A DNA stretch of 64,000 nt from Chimonanthus salicifolius (taxonomy: Eukaryota; Streptophyta; Magnoliopsida; Laurales; Calycanthaceae): positions 61,693,413 through 61,757,412 of the forward strand of contig CM023541.1 in NCBI GenBank assembly GCA_013350335.1, in the 5' to 3' direction. The position numbers and the translations under genes are program-made. Position 1 is the first letter of the stretch. Every line of letters begins with the position of its first letter. Of this stretch, positions 28,305 through 41,296 are shown piece after piece. Under the pieces are notes generated by a model. The model was not told where the DNA came from, did not search any database, and worked only from the letters and a program-made list of their open reading frames with translations.

Positions 28305-31275
28305 ATGACATTGCGGGTATTTTCTCATACAATTGTCTACTGAAGGACCTTTGAAAGTTTGGTTGTAGTCATTGATTTGTCTGCTGTACTTGAGTCACTG
28401 CAATTTGGAACACAACTAATTGTGAGAATTTCAACTGGGAAAGGCTGTCATTTGAGTGATTGGAAACGTGAACACGGTCCATATCATTTTTTGTAGGAGT
28501 TGATCTTCTTGATGTCTATCTTCTTCCCTTTTTTTTTCTGAATAATAATAAAAAAATATTGGCCGAGATATCGCCCGGGCAGAGACTGATATTCATTTTT
28601 TTTTTTTAAATTGCTGATATTTATTCATATCGTGATATCATGGCATGTGAATAGTGTACAGTCAATACCTATTGTATCGGCCAAGATTTCGTCCCCTAGG
28701 TTCAGGTATGAGATCTCTGTCCAACCCAACTTGATTTATTTTTCCCAAACTCTTTTTTTTTGGGATCAAGGCGGGTCAGATTCACAAATTTTAACCTTTA
28801 TGATACAATATTACGGTTATAGGAGTAGGACTTAGGGGTGGCAATTATTGGATCAGGTCATGTTGGCTATTGGTAATAACAAATTTTTTATTTGATTACT
28901 AACTTGACTCTAACAATCTTAAGTTTATTTTGGTCAACCCAACTTGACCCGACCTGATCTGACCTAATATAAATAATAAAGTGTAGGAAAAAAAAAATTT
29001 AGTTAAAAATGAACGACGAGTAACTTCCCTTTCATGGGCCATAAAAATAGAGATCAAAGACTACGTTTTTTTAAAAAAATAATTAAACAAGAGTATTTGA
29101 GTTAAAACCAATGAATGATACAAAGACAATATATTCAAATTTTAAATCAAATTTATTCTACCCAACCTCCTTTGAATTTATTCGCTTAAGTTTAGTTAAC
29201 TGTATTTAAATCTTGTCTAAAATATAGTGTGAAGAACAACTTTTGTGAGAATGATCAAATTGATGATTGAGTTTGTAAGGTCTCGACTCGACTTTTATAA
29301 AGTGCTTATTTTTTTTAGCTTATTAGATAAGAGATTTTTTTTATAAAGCTCTTAAAGCTTCATATTTAACTAATGGTGGAATTTCAATAAATATGATTAA
29401 CTATAAAAAGTTAATTTGACAGGTACAATTAACAAAATTAAGTAGATTTGAAAGAAAAATTAGATTAATTAGATCTACTATATACCCTGCAAATCAAACT
29501 TGTCGTAAATTTTCACAAAAAACATTCTGAGACAATCATTGTTATGTATTTGAACTTATTTTAATAGGGTGTGATCAAGTTGACGGGTCGGGTCGGGTCG
29601 GGTCTGAAACCAAAATTGCCACCCGCTGGGGTGCCACTAAACTGTGCCAGTCGTCACGCAGACCACTATTTTCATTGAAGCATGGAACACTTGTGGGGAC
29701 AAGGGAGGTGTGGGGCCCACATGCATGCCTCGGAACGAAATAACGAATCACATGTAAGATTGCCTGGATTCCCAGATGTCGAGGGCCCCACTTTGTTTTC
29801 CGGCGAGAATATTTTAGTGGGCAATGAAATGGTGGGGCCCAGCGCCAGAGGTGGACATGTGGCCGGTGTTCCTCCGAATCCCAGCGAAATCAGCATCCAC
29901 ACGATTTCCGGTGCTCCAACGTGACTCTGAGCCTAACTGCAAAGCCTTGCTTCATCCTTCTGCCCCTTTTTCTTCCTCTAAATACGAAAATGCCACTATC
30001 ACTGCCAATTTACCTTTCATCCTCTCCTCCCCCGCCCTATCGCTCTCAAGTCTCAACTCGCTAGGTTGGTACAAAATTGTTTATTACAACTTTTTATTCG
30101 GCGTTCTTAACTTATAAATTTTAGTGTAACTTTTACAAGTTTTTTATTTTTTAATTTAAAATAAAATTAAAATATGTTATTAAACAAAAGTCTTGAGTTT
30201 AATTCCCACTTCAGCTCAAAAGATTAATCTTTCTAAAGTTACATGTTACTCTTTCTAAAGTTACTTTTTATGTGTGGATAGAAAAACTTGTAAATATTTT
30301 GAGGATTAGTTAAATATTTTAAGAAATTTGAACAGTTTGATAAAAAAAAATTATAAAAATCTAACATATGCTATTTAATGATTGATTGTACAGTGCTTAT
30401 TAAAGTGTTCGAGCTCCCTCCTGTTGTGAAAAGTGCGGTAATTTTTTTGATTATTTATCTCAAATTTACAATGCAAACTATCAAAATACATGAACAATCT
30501 TTAAAAATAAATAAATAAACACTAATTTTTCTAAAGGTGCTCAAAAAATATAAAGGTAAATATGTAGGGGAATAGCAGTTCACCACTGTTCACAACTGTT
30601 ATAGACAAAAAATTAGCACAACTATTACAACATAAAGAAGAAAGATTGTCGTTTGAATTAGATACATGGAAATAAGTTATTTAAAAGGTTTTAAAACTTT
30701 AGAAAGACTTTTTAAATTTAGAGGAGTTGTCTATTAAAATTTTAAGTAGATTATTTTCTTTTAGATGAGATCTAATTTTTTTTAGCTTTACAATTTTAAC
30801 TTTTAGAATTTAATTATTATATTTTTTATTTTTCATAACCCTCATAAAATTATGATAATCAAATGAAAAAAAATCTCTAATATATTATTTAAAAAATTAT
30901 CAATCATATAAAACTCAATTATCGATAGATAAATATGCTTATTTCATCTCGAAAATCAGTCCTCGTGTCCAATAAATATGCGGTGCCTCTACCGAAAAAG
31001 ATGAAATGATAAAAAAAAGGTACTTCCAATGTAAATGACGTGGCGGCATATAATTGGATGCATCAGATTCGCGCTTTACATGTAATACTGACTTTACGTT
31101 GGGGATAGTGGTAGTTTCGTAATTTAAATAAAATTCTACGTTATTTTAATAAGCAGAAACTCTCAAATGCAGCTTTCCTCCATGAATTTAAACCTCTCTC
31201 TCCGTTCTAACGTTCTTTGTACAGAACAGAGCACTTCTCTTCCTCCCTCTCTCTTCTGAGGTCGGATTCGGAGAT
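28305..31275. other. Intergenic between ProRS and beta-carotene hydroxylase
   Basis: It includes the ProRS 3' UTR, a decayed ATCGGCC-type fragment (about 28555-28700), a hAT-like element (28833-29627), a GC-richer patch (29640-30070) without a convincing reading frame, AT-rich sequence, and finally the CT-rich 5' leader of the hydroxylase gene (about 31185-31275). Confidence 0.6.
28833..29627. mobile_element. hAT-like element with GGGTGGCAATT terminal inverted repeats
   Basis: Left end TAGGGGTGGCAATT (28833-28846); right end, read inward on the minus strand, CAGCGGGTGGCAATT. This end sequence is typical of plant hAT elements. Both subterminal zones are rich in the same words in opposite sense (CCCAACTTGACCCGACCTG on the left, GGGTCGGGTCGGGTC on the right). 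The interior is AT-rich and non-coding. An 8-bp target duplication is not recognisable, so the insertion is old or its ends are eroded. Confidence 0.6.
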
Positions 31276-33932
31276 ATGGCGGTCGGAATCTCCGTCGCTG
31301 CTACCGTTAGGTCTTACCGTATCGTCCGAAACTCTTTTATCGGCGAGAGAAGCAAACCCACTTCGGGAAACTGCTTCCTCCTCTTCTCTCCGTTACCTCT
31401 CCGGGAGAAAAGGGTCTTATCCTCAGAGAGTAAGAGCCGGAGTTTGACGGTCTGCTTCGTCATGTCGGAGAAGAAAAAGGTGATTCCAACAACGACCCTC
31501 CAAGAAGAAGAAGAAGGAGAGAAGGAAGAAACAGAGCTAATCACGGCCGTCCGTGTGACAGAGAGAATGGCAAGGAAGGCAGCCGAACGGCACACGTATC
31601 TCATTGCTGCCATTATGTCCAGCTTCGGTATCACTTCCATGGCCATCGCTTCCGTTTATTACAGATTTTCATGGCAAATGGAGGTCTCCTTCTTCTCTAT
31701 TATCTCTTTTCTGGACTGGTATTTGCATTCATGAAAAAAGGAAAAAATAAAATTTCTAGTTCAAAAATTCTGAAAAGTCTAATAAATGAGATAAATCTAG
31801 TTTCATTTATTCAACTTGATAGAATTTTTAGTCAGGATTGAATTTTGTCGAGTCTAAAAATTTGCCTTTGTTATTTGACTCAATTGAATTTTAAATCGAA
31901 TTTAATTTTTTTAAACTCTACTTTAAACTATTAAAAGAAATTAATATGCTTAGTGAGCAACTTTAAATGCCAGTTCACATTCATGCATTTTAAATTAAAG
32001 GTTTTATTCTTTTCAGAATGTTAGAAATTAAGATTATGATACATATTTTAAGATCATAAAAGTTTATTTTCTAACTGTAATTGAAATCCACATTTTTTAT
32101 AGTTGAAACACCAAGCTGCAATTACAACTTATGCTATGAATTTCTAATTTAGATTTTGAATATTGAATATTTTACAAAGAAAAACAGCTACTCTCTTAGC
32201 AACTAACTACATTGAGGTAAGAAAAAAAGTACTCGAGGTGCTTCTTATAAATAAAGGAAAAATAATATGTCCCTCACTTATATTAAATTTTCTGAAAAGT
32301 ACATCCATTAAAAGACCAAGGGAAGAAAGTTTGTTATCTTTAAACTCGGAAAAAAAATATATAAATCTCATTTTTTAAATACAACAAGAAATTTAAAAAG
32401 ATTTAAATTACCTTTGATTGCATCCAAACAGAGCTTTTCTTCTCATTTTTTTGCTGAATTGAATATTTTGATAGGGTGGAGAGGTACCCATGTCGGAAAT
32501 GTTCGGCACATTTGCATTATCCGTCGGCGCCGCTGTAAGTAATTTTGACAGACATGAAGGATTTTTTTGAAATAAAAATTTGGCCATTCAGCCATGGGCT
32601 AACTGCGCATGGGGGTTTCTTGTAATTTTGTGAAATATATCTCAGGTTGGGATGGAGTTTTGGGCTCGATGGGCTCACAGAGCCCTGTGGCATGCATCCC
32701 TGTGGAACATGCATGAGGTGAATTTTTTTTTTTTCTTTTTATTATTTTTATTAAAAAAATGTAATTTTCATTTTTTTTTTCATGAGAATTTTCTTTGAGA
32801 ATGCTAACATGCGCATGTGAGTGAATTGAGGCTTTGGACAGTCACATCACCGGCCGAGGGACGGACCATTCGAGCTGAACGACGTTTTCGCCATCATCAA
32901 CGCAGTTCCGGCCATCGGACTCATGTCCTACGGCTTCTTCCACAAAGGCCTCCTTCCTGGCCTCTGCTTTGGTGCGGTAAGTATTATTTCCTTCTTCTTT
33001 TTTCCACGTTGATTAAGTTATATTTTGAAATAGATAAAAGGAGAAGAAAATAGTGATAATTTGTTTCTAGCATTTTATTTCAATAAAAATGTCTATTTAA
33101 ATTACTAAACATACAAGAGATTGTCTAATCTAATTACAGTTGGGCTGGCATGTAGGTAAGAGACATGCTCCGAGAATTAGTTGAGTGTAATTAGATATGT
33201 AATCTGAACCGATAAAAATATTATGATTAAAGAGAGAGTTCTAAATTAGCCATGATACTTAGAAATCAATTTCAATAGATATTTGTAATCTTTAACAGTA
33301 ATCAAATGACCAATGATGCATTGAATGGTACATTTGCTAATTCACAATTCGTATTGAGATACAGGGTCTAGGGATCACTGTATTCGGCATGGCGTACATG
33401 TTCGTCCACGACGGTCTCGTCCACCGGAGATTCCCGGTTGGACCCATTGCAAATGTCCCCTATTTTAGAAGGGTCGCAGCTGCGCACCAAGTAAATATTT
33501 CTCTCCAAAATCTTCTCTTCTCCAAATACTTACCTAATTTTTGTTATAATTATTTATTTATTTATATTCTATTAAATGGCTTTTACAGATCCACCATTCA
33601 GACAAATTCAATGGAGTGCCATATGGGCTGTTCTTAGGCCCAAAGGTGGGTAATGAGCTTCCTTTAAAGCACTGAAATGGGTTAACTTCATCCTTTTCCC
33701 ATGGCAAGAGTAAAGTACTCTCATGAAAAAGTACAATTTCTAGATTTTTTTTTTTTTAAATTCTAAAGAATTGGGAAAAAGAAAAGAAAATTTGTTTTGA
33801 TTGCTTGAAAATAAGGTTTATTCAACAAGTTTTGGCTTTATATGTGGTTTGTAGGAATTGGAAGAAGTGGGAGGCCTTGAAGAATTGGAGAAGGAGATTA
33901 AGAAGAGAATTAAGTTCTCAAACAGTTCATAA
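31276..33932 (+). CDS. BCH: Beta-carotene hydroxylase, non-heme di-iron type, chloroplastic
   Basis: Hydroxylates the beta-rings of beta-carotene, via cryptoxanthin, to zeaxanthin in plastid membranes, using ferredoxin-derived electrons. Exons: 31276-31683, 32475-32534, 32646-32717, 32842-32976, 33365-33490, 33589-33645, 33855-33932. All but the first start and end on codon boundaries, and all introns are GT..AG. The product is 311 aa, the usual plant length. A Ser/Arg-rich N-terminus of about 60 residues fits a transit peptide. It is followed by ERMARKAAERHTYLIAAIMS and membrane segments. All four iron-binding histidine clusters are intact: H167-x4-H172, H179-x2-HH182-183, H240-x4-H245 and H266-x2-HH269-270. 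In the last cluster the middle residue is Ile (HQIHH), where Leu is common. C-terminus GPKELEEVGGLEELEKEIKKR is typical. A separate P450-type carotene hydroxylase is excluded by the His motifs. Confidence 0.97.
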
Positions 33933-36828
33933 ACAAGATCAAGTGACCTCTTAAGATTCTTAATACTGTTTCTCAGTTAAGAGAGTTTTAATTGTAATGA
34001 GATGAGCGAATAGAATATATGAAATCGTGGTAAAAGTTGAAAAAAATAGAAGGAATTTTAGATGTATATATTGTCTTTAGTGTTGCTCCGCTTTTTTTTT
34101 CCCCCCCTATAAAATGAGTATTTTCACTCTACATTAGAGATGAATTCAAAATGGGTATTTAAAATTTTTGAATACTCAATATTTTTTGTAAGAATTCTTT
34201 TAGAAAGGGAATAACGTAGACCAAGATATCAATCTATAGTTGATTGATAGCTAATATGTAATTGAATGGTCCATGCCATCATAATTCGAAATTGAATTTT
34301 TTTTGACAAAAGCTTATGGAACAATTTTAAAGTAAAAAATAATTCTTTAAATTTTTATGAATGTTAATGTTAAATAAATAGAAATGATTTAGACCAATTG
34401 ATATAACTTTCCACTTTAATCAATGTTCTAGGCCATATGAGTGCAACAAGAGGTGGAATTCTACTTTCTACAGTAGGCCATCAATGGTAGGGTCCATGGA
34501 AAAGTGCCACAGCCATGATAAAGCATCTAAGTTAGGTTCTAAAATCTACATGGATTTGATATGAACCACCAAATCTTATTGGATTACTTAATTTATGAAT
34601 GGATAGAAGAAGCTGCCAAATCTCTCACCCTTTTTAGGTAAGCCATTAGAATTATTTAGAAGATGGCATTAAACATAAGTGTAGAATGATTTATTTTTTA
34701 TTTTTTAATCTTTAGGAATCAAATTAGACCCACTTTTTAAGTGTGTGTTTGGATGAAAAGAGTATAAAAGAAATGATGACTTGTACAGAGATATGCATGA
34801 TATTACAGATGCATTAAATAGGATGATCAATCTTGTCATGTTTTTAAAGGTTATAAAGTTTTTTAAAAAATTAAATTTAAAAAAATATATATAATTTGAT
34901 TAATTCAATCAAAGTGATCTCTGTTTGACCATATTTTCATTAAAAATCTTTTCAATTGATCCATCACCACCCTATTTAATAAGTCCATTGTCTCTGCATG
35001 GATATTACCACGCATACTAGTGTTTGGATGGTCATCTCACATATAAATGAAAAAAAGCTATATTTACAATGCCAAGAGGGGCCATGGGCATAAACATGGG
35101 GGCCAAAAAGGGGAAATACAATTTTGACATTGACCCTTTCTAAGAATTTTTTTTATTCTACAAATGCTTTTATTTTTTTAGATGCATGTATATTCTAATT
35201 CTGAGTTTATTTTATCAATGAACTAAAAATCTATTTTAAATTGGCCTCATTTTAAGTATTAATTTTGAACTCTTAAAAATCATGTGAACCTCATTTTTCT
35301 GTGAAAAGTATTATTCCAAATATACCTTTCAAATGGACCCATCTCCCACTGTGGATCCCCTAGAGCCCAAGATTTAGTGACATCACTAAATTGAAAGAGA
35401 TTCCCATTTCGAGTACTTCATACATGACTAGTGCCAATTTTAAAAAAATTAACCTTTTGCTCGCTTCCATTCTTTTTCTGTTCACTGCTCTAGTTGCGAG
35501 GTTTTAAACATTGAAATCGGTCTCAACTCGACAAGGGCCAAATCTGATTCATATTGGACGAGTCAAACAAGAATTGTCTCAGATCAATGGAAATATGATA
35601 AAATTGTCAACTCAAAGGGATTGGAGTGATGGCTAGGAACCCACTTCAAGAAGTGAGAGTTCTAAGTTCGATTCTCACTCCACTCCAAAAGGTCACTCTA
35701 TGTAAAATTACCCAATATGTGTAAATGCCCCAATGATTAATCGGGTGCTCTAAGAGTTCTGGACACCTTAGTCTTTAAAAAACAAAATTTGCAAAAGTAC
35801 TAACTGATATTGCTGCCAAGTCCCAATTGCATGGGCCATCTTAGACTCAACTGACTTTAAAAACCTTGATCGATTGGAAAGTTTAATTTTTTTTCAATGG
35901 ATCGACGTCATCCTCAGTTCTTAAAGAAGAAGTTGATACCATTAATTCTTCTTGGACTAGTAGCCTAAATTCAGCTCATGGACCTGAGTTTGATCCATGC
36001 CCGCCCTGTTGTCTTTGCCAGAATCACACTGACAAATTTCAGTTTAGAGTTTGGAATGCATGTCAAGATCGCACCCCAAGAGGGTTCAAGTAGGACTGCA
36101 ACCATCCAAAATAAATATAAACGGATCGACAATACGGAGTTGCTTTCGGAAAAGAATCCAGTAAAAGACTGTCAATCATCTAAAACTGCAAATCCTAGTT
36201 CAAAAAGTCGAAATTCAAAGTCTTTACGGGAAGTGGAGTAACTCAATAATCTGATCCACGAAGCAATAGACTTAGCAGCCTGCTGAATAGAGTTGATTCC
36301 ATCCAGTCATTAAAAAGCTCAATGCACAAAGGTAAAGTCGGAAACTTTTTTGTCAAGGTTCACATAATTTCTAAATCCCTACTGAAGGGAATTAAAGGAG
36401 ATCAACCCAACTATTTGCATTGTATTGTCATCGCAACATAAAGCATTCGTACAATCTGAGGAGCAAAGAAGAAACAATAAGAAACAAAGAAACCAAATGC
36501 ATCTAACCTTAAATGGTTAAATAAATGACAACTAAGAGTTTGCAATGTGCAGCTGCTTGTCTGGGAGAATGATCTATACATGGCAGACCCACTAAACCAA
36601 CAGTCCCGCATTACTGTCACTCTCGCACAGAGTCAGTTCAGGACATATTCTTAGGTGGAAGATCAGATAATTCATCACAGGATAAGAAATACAGTTAAGC
36701 AAAATCATTGACAGATTTCATAATTTCCATTTCAAAACAGAGGTAAAATCTTCACAGAAGAGATACAACTAAACCAAAAGAAAATAACATGGTACAAGAA
36801 AATTTGCACCTGAAGTCCCAATTGATCC
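33933..36828. other. Intergenic between the hydroxylase and L5 genes
   Basis: The gene ends on both sides point into this region: hydroxylase 3' UTR on the left and L5 3' UTR on the right (convergent genes). Between them lies AT-rich sequence, a SINE-like segment (35616-35780) nested in a GACTC-type repeat that begins GAGGTTTTAAACATTG (35498), and a Ser/Lys-rich open frame (35978-36241) with no recognisable similarity. Confidence 0.6.
35616..35780 (+). mobile_element. Possible tRNA-derived SINE
   Basis: GAGTGATGGCTAGGAACCC (box A-like) is followed after about 30 bases by AGTTCGATTCTC (box B-like), and the segment ends in an A-rich stretch near 35780. Unlike the copy at 18.7 kb, I see no clean target duplication, so this is a pattern-based guess. 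Confidence 0.35.
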
Positions 36829-39800
36829 TCATTTCTTTCTTCCTCTTGATTTTGAATCAAAGTGGTGGGCCTTCTTCTTCTTCTTGCGCAGCACAACCGT
36901 TGGGCCTCCTCCCTCTCTGAGCGGCATCCCCAGGAGAGCAAATAATCTCTGAGCTTCATTATCTGTATTAGCTGTGGTTGTTATACAGACATCCATCCCC
37001 CTAGCCCTATCAAGAGCGTCATACTTGATTTCTGGGAACACACTCTGCTCACGCATCCCTATGCTGTAGTTCCCATGCCCATCAAAGCTGTTGGGGTTCA
37101 AACCTTGAAAATCCCTTGTCCGAGGAAGTCCCAAGTTTATAAGCCGATCCAGAAATGCATACATCATCTGGCATTAAATGAAGAAAAACAGAGGTCTTTC
37201 CTGAATTAGTTGAAACTGCAGATTTAAATTTTTTCAAGAGGCATAAAAGAGAGTAATAATGTTGAATCCAAGAGACTATCCATATTTGGAAACTGCATAG
37301 AGGGTAATTGAAAGCTCTGACAAATTTTAAGACAAAACAAAGAAATTTCAAATCTCAGTGTGAATTTAGTTTGCAAGTTGGAAGTAGTGAAAGAAGAACT
37401 ATTAAATACAACTCACTGGTGAAAGAGGAATGATTAAATACAATGCAGTAACAATTTAGTTATAAAGTTAAGAAGTAAAATATGGCCCTTTTTCAAGTAA
37501 TGATTTGAAGTAAAATATAGCCCTTTAATCTACAGTTGCCAAATATCAATTTGATTGAGGCAAATTTGCTCAAAATTTGATCATTCCTTCAAAAAAGTAC
37601 AGGGATGTGAAGTTGTTTCCCAAAAGCTAAGAAATCTTGAGCAGGTAAAACCACAAGCAACTGAATTTTCTTTCCAATAACCTCAAATAACTCGGTATCA
37701 TGTGGACTTGCACATTATGTTTCAAACTTGCATGCATAGATGAAACTTGAGGGGATTGATGTGGTGATGTGCTGCAGAATGCCGCTTTTCCTGATTGGTC
37801 TAGGCAATGTATGTGGAGCTGCTGTAGTGCCATTTGGAGGGGGCGACTTATGGAAAGGGCTACCCAGTCCCAAGTGAGAACCACCCTAGAGTGGGCCACC
37901 AGGAAGTCAGCTTGGAAGATGGTGGTCTGTTATGCGCTTGTGGTATCGCGTTAGGCCAGCCTAGTATGGGATAGGCTTAAGAGTTTGATTTTCCATGTTC
38001 CATCAGTGTTGGAGTTTTTGATGTATTGGTCAGGTAAATAGAATAAGAGAATTTGTACGATGTGTGAATTGGTATGCGTTGTCCTATCAAGGCTTATCAG
38101 ATCATATAAGATATCAACTTAAGAAAAGCTCATTGACATTTTGAAACTGAACTTTTTGACAAAATAGATGGACTGATGGGAGAGAGAGAGACGCTTATTT
38201 TGCAAGACAATCAAAGAAATAAAAATGGGATCCTGGCCTAACTCTCCTGCAGATTTCAAATGCCTAAATATGAAAAAGAAAGAAAAGATTCCTATCAAAT
38301 AATGAAATTTCTAAAAACACCCACATGGAACCATGAAACAACTCAACAACCCGCAAAAAGTAATAGTCCTTTTTCCACAAAAAAAGGCTGATCTCCAATC
38401 ATGCAGTCAGTGAACTTGTAAACCAGTCAGTATCGCCCATTGCAAATCCAACAGCAGCAAAGATCCTATTTCCAAATTCTTCCAAAAAGAGACCTTCAGC
38501 TAATGAGAGAATGCCATCCAAAAGTCATGTATAAGTTGGACGGCACTTTATAATGGTTGGATTCTTTTATGAGAAGGATTTTTTTATAAAATAAAAGAAA
38601 TAAGTTAATCACATAAACCATGAAAAGGTAAACAAGGAAGGAGAGCAACAGTCAAGTTACAATATAGAATGTCAATATATTGGTATAGAAGAATAAATGG
38701 GAGAAAGAATGACAAAATGAAACAATGAATTGCAAGAACCATGATAAATTCAGAGATAAACAGGGAGTAAAAAAAAAAAGAAATGGAAATGAAACAGTAA
38801 TTGCAAAAAAGACACTTTGAAGCAAAATAAATTGCTAATAATTTAAATATTTTCTCAAAAAAAGTTATCATCAATTCTAAATAGAGAGATGTTACACTTA
38901 TTCTTAAGTTACACCCTTTTATACCCTCAATCTCACGTCGCAAATTACAATTAGTTGGTTTTCCAGGAGTTAGTTAAGATACCAATCAAATGACTTGCCA
39001 CATCATCAATAGGTATAACAGAGGATAACTTGAGTGTAAGTTTAGCATTTTCCCTCCAAATATAGGCTGACATTTTTTTTCTCTATTAATAATAACCATT
39101 AAAAAAAAAACAACTATAATAGCTGCAATAGTGAGCATTTGGCAACTAACCTATAGACTCATGTCAAAATTGGGAAAAAAGAAAAAAATAGATGGGATAG
39201 TGTATTTATGCCCCCAAATCATCTGCAGAAGCCATTATTGTTACCCATTTGAGGCAGAAAAATCAAGATATATGACTGCATTTTTTGCCCACCACAATCA
39301 CATGGATGGACCATCCACTCCGCCATAATATTCCAACCAATTACAATGTGGGGTATACCAATAGAAAAAGGCACATATCTGTGAAAAGCCAAGTTCATCA
39401 TTGAACAACTTCAAAGGTGATATAAGTGACAAAGGAAAAATCTGCCAACAAGAAAATCTCACATTTCCTCTGAGAGTGACTGCAATGCCAACAGTCTGCC
39501 CTTCCCTGAGCTTGAAAGTGGCAATGGCATTTCTTGCACGTGTCTTTATAGGCCTCTGTCCAGTAATGAGGGACAAGCTATTTATTGCTGCTTCTAAACC
39601 TTTGGCATTCTGCGAGGCATCCCCCATTCCACAATTCACAACAATCTTCTCAACCTTTGGAACCTATGCAAATTCAAAACCAACAACCTAAGCATCTAAA
39701 TTCACAACAAGAACAAAAATGATTGAACAAAAGAACAATTCAAATTAAAATAGCAGTAGGGTCCGATTCAGATCAAAGAATGACTGAATCAGAAACTGAA

Positions 39801-41296
39801 TGCAATTAGCAAAAGTTGGATTCAAACATTAACTTGAGCCTGACATGGATCCTGAAAAAGGGATCATGCTCGAATCTAAATGCAATCCAAATATTGTAAT
39901 ACAAATTTGGGTCCATTCATCAAATTTATTTCAATTACATGTTCACATTTAAGATGAGGGAGGTTTAAACTTTAAAGAGAGAGTGCAACTTAGATTAGCT
40001 TTGTTTTTATACTCCCTCCGTCCCATTTTAATAGTCTCATTTGAAATATTTATATTTTTTAAGGAACTCTCTATATAAGCTTAGTATTCATGTGATCTCA
40101 TCCATTTTCAACATATTTTGTACTACACAAATACAAATGAGACAACTATTTTGGGACAATTTCAAAATCCATATAGGACAATTAATTTGGGACAGAGGGA
40201 GTATAATTTTTATATCATTATGGATATATTTAGATAATACACCTAAAACTATATCTCATTTATTTTTAAACCAATTGCTAATGGTGTTATCCAGTAACCG
40301 GACATGGATACGCACATCCAAGTCTGACCCACTTATTGCTCCTATTTAAAATTTGAATCTTTGTTATCTGAATCAAAAGCTGGATTCAAGCCATTTTCAG
40401 TTGGGCCCATTGAGCAATCTGCATTTGGATAATGGCGGCAGTGCTAATTCAAAGAGTCAAGCATTTGGATGATCCGAAAACTTCACTCCTCATCATCATA
40501 ATCACTTCTATAAGTTCAAGAAAACTTGGAAAAACTCAAGCGAGTTGCTTATCCTGATTTGTTTTTTACAGAAATATTAACATGATTTGAACCTACAATC
40601 TCTTAAAAATGTGGTAACTCAGTAAGCACTTTCTATTGCCCAAGAGCTCTAGTGATGCCAAAAATTCTAAAAAAACAACTCTAATTTGATTTGAACTAGA
40701 CTTTTTCAACCAAAACTCAGAAAAACTTAGCTAAGTAAGATGTTTGACTAGAATCGAGTCTTCACAGTATTTTTTTGAAGCGATTTTTCGGTTATTTAAA
40801 CCATAATTGAGCGGAATTTTTAAAAAAAAAAAAAAATAGATGCTGTAATTGAGTAATTCCTATTGGGAGTTCAACAAAAATGAATTCATACGCAAGCAGA
40901 CACAGAATGAGCCACAAATTCAAGTGGTCAGTAGGACTAAAGCATTCAAGAAGCCAAAATCCAAAGATGGGGAAATGGAAGAAGAAAAGAGGAGTAATAT
41001 ACCTCATGAATGTTGGTGTAGGAGAATTCTTCCTTCAGCCGAGGAACCACCTTTTCAAGATACACCGATTTCAGGCGATTCACCTTCTCCGCTTCCGTTT
41101 TCTCCACCAACACTATTCCAGTCGACGCCTTCACCGCCAGTCTCCCTCCGTTTCTGGGGCTTCGACTCTCTGCATTTCGTGTCTGCAACGGTACTGATAC
41201 AGCCGATAAACGCCCCCGAAACGAGAGAGAGGTGAATGAAGAAGAAGTAGAAGCAGAAGAAGGGGCGAAAGGAGGAGAGAACACAAGAGAAGCCAT
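36829..41296 (-). CDS. RPL5: 50S ribosomal protein L5 (uL5), chloroplastic
   Basis: Component of the plastid large ribosomal subunit that binds 5S rRNA at the central protuberance. Exons on the minus strand: 41296-41003 (98 codons), 39663-39463 (67), 37167-36829 (112 plus stop). All splice on codon boundaries with GT..AG, giving 277 aa; the plant precursor is usually around 260. Residues 1 to about 55 ([20 protein letters not shown]..) are a Ser-rich transit peptide. The L5 fold follows: [64 protein letters not shown], then [19 protein letters not shown] and the C-terminal part ending LGMPLREGG. The tail is a Lys/Arg-rich extension ([19 protein letters not shown]) longer than in bacteria. Intron 1 carries a Stowaway MITE; intron 2 is 2.3 kb. 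Confidence 0.95.
37171..39462 (-). other. Intron 2 of the plastid L5 gene
   Basis: A 2.3 kb intron. A GC-richer patch (about 37730-37980) unlike its AT-rich surroundings may be part of a transposable element, but I recognise no protein motif or terminal repeat. The remainder is A-rich sequence with homopolymer tracts. Confidence 0.5.
40012..40201. mobile_element. Stowaway MITE (Tc1/mariner) in L5 intron 1
   Basis: A 190-bp element starting CTCCCTCCGTCCCA. Its right end read inward is CTCCCTCTGTCCCA, an inverted repeat with one mismatch in the first 14 bases. It is flanked on both sides by TA, the Tc1/mariner target site. The end sequence is the classic Stowaway signature. The interior is AT-rich and can fold on itself. 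No coding capacity. Confidence 0.93.

Noticed and set aside
35978..36241. Plus-strand 87-aa frame between the hydroxylase and L5 genes
   Set aside because: Complex enough to consider, but no recognisable domain, no splice partner and surrounded by repeat remnants; kept only as a remark in the intergenic entry.
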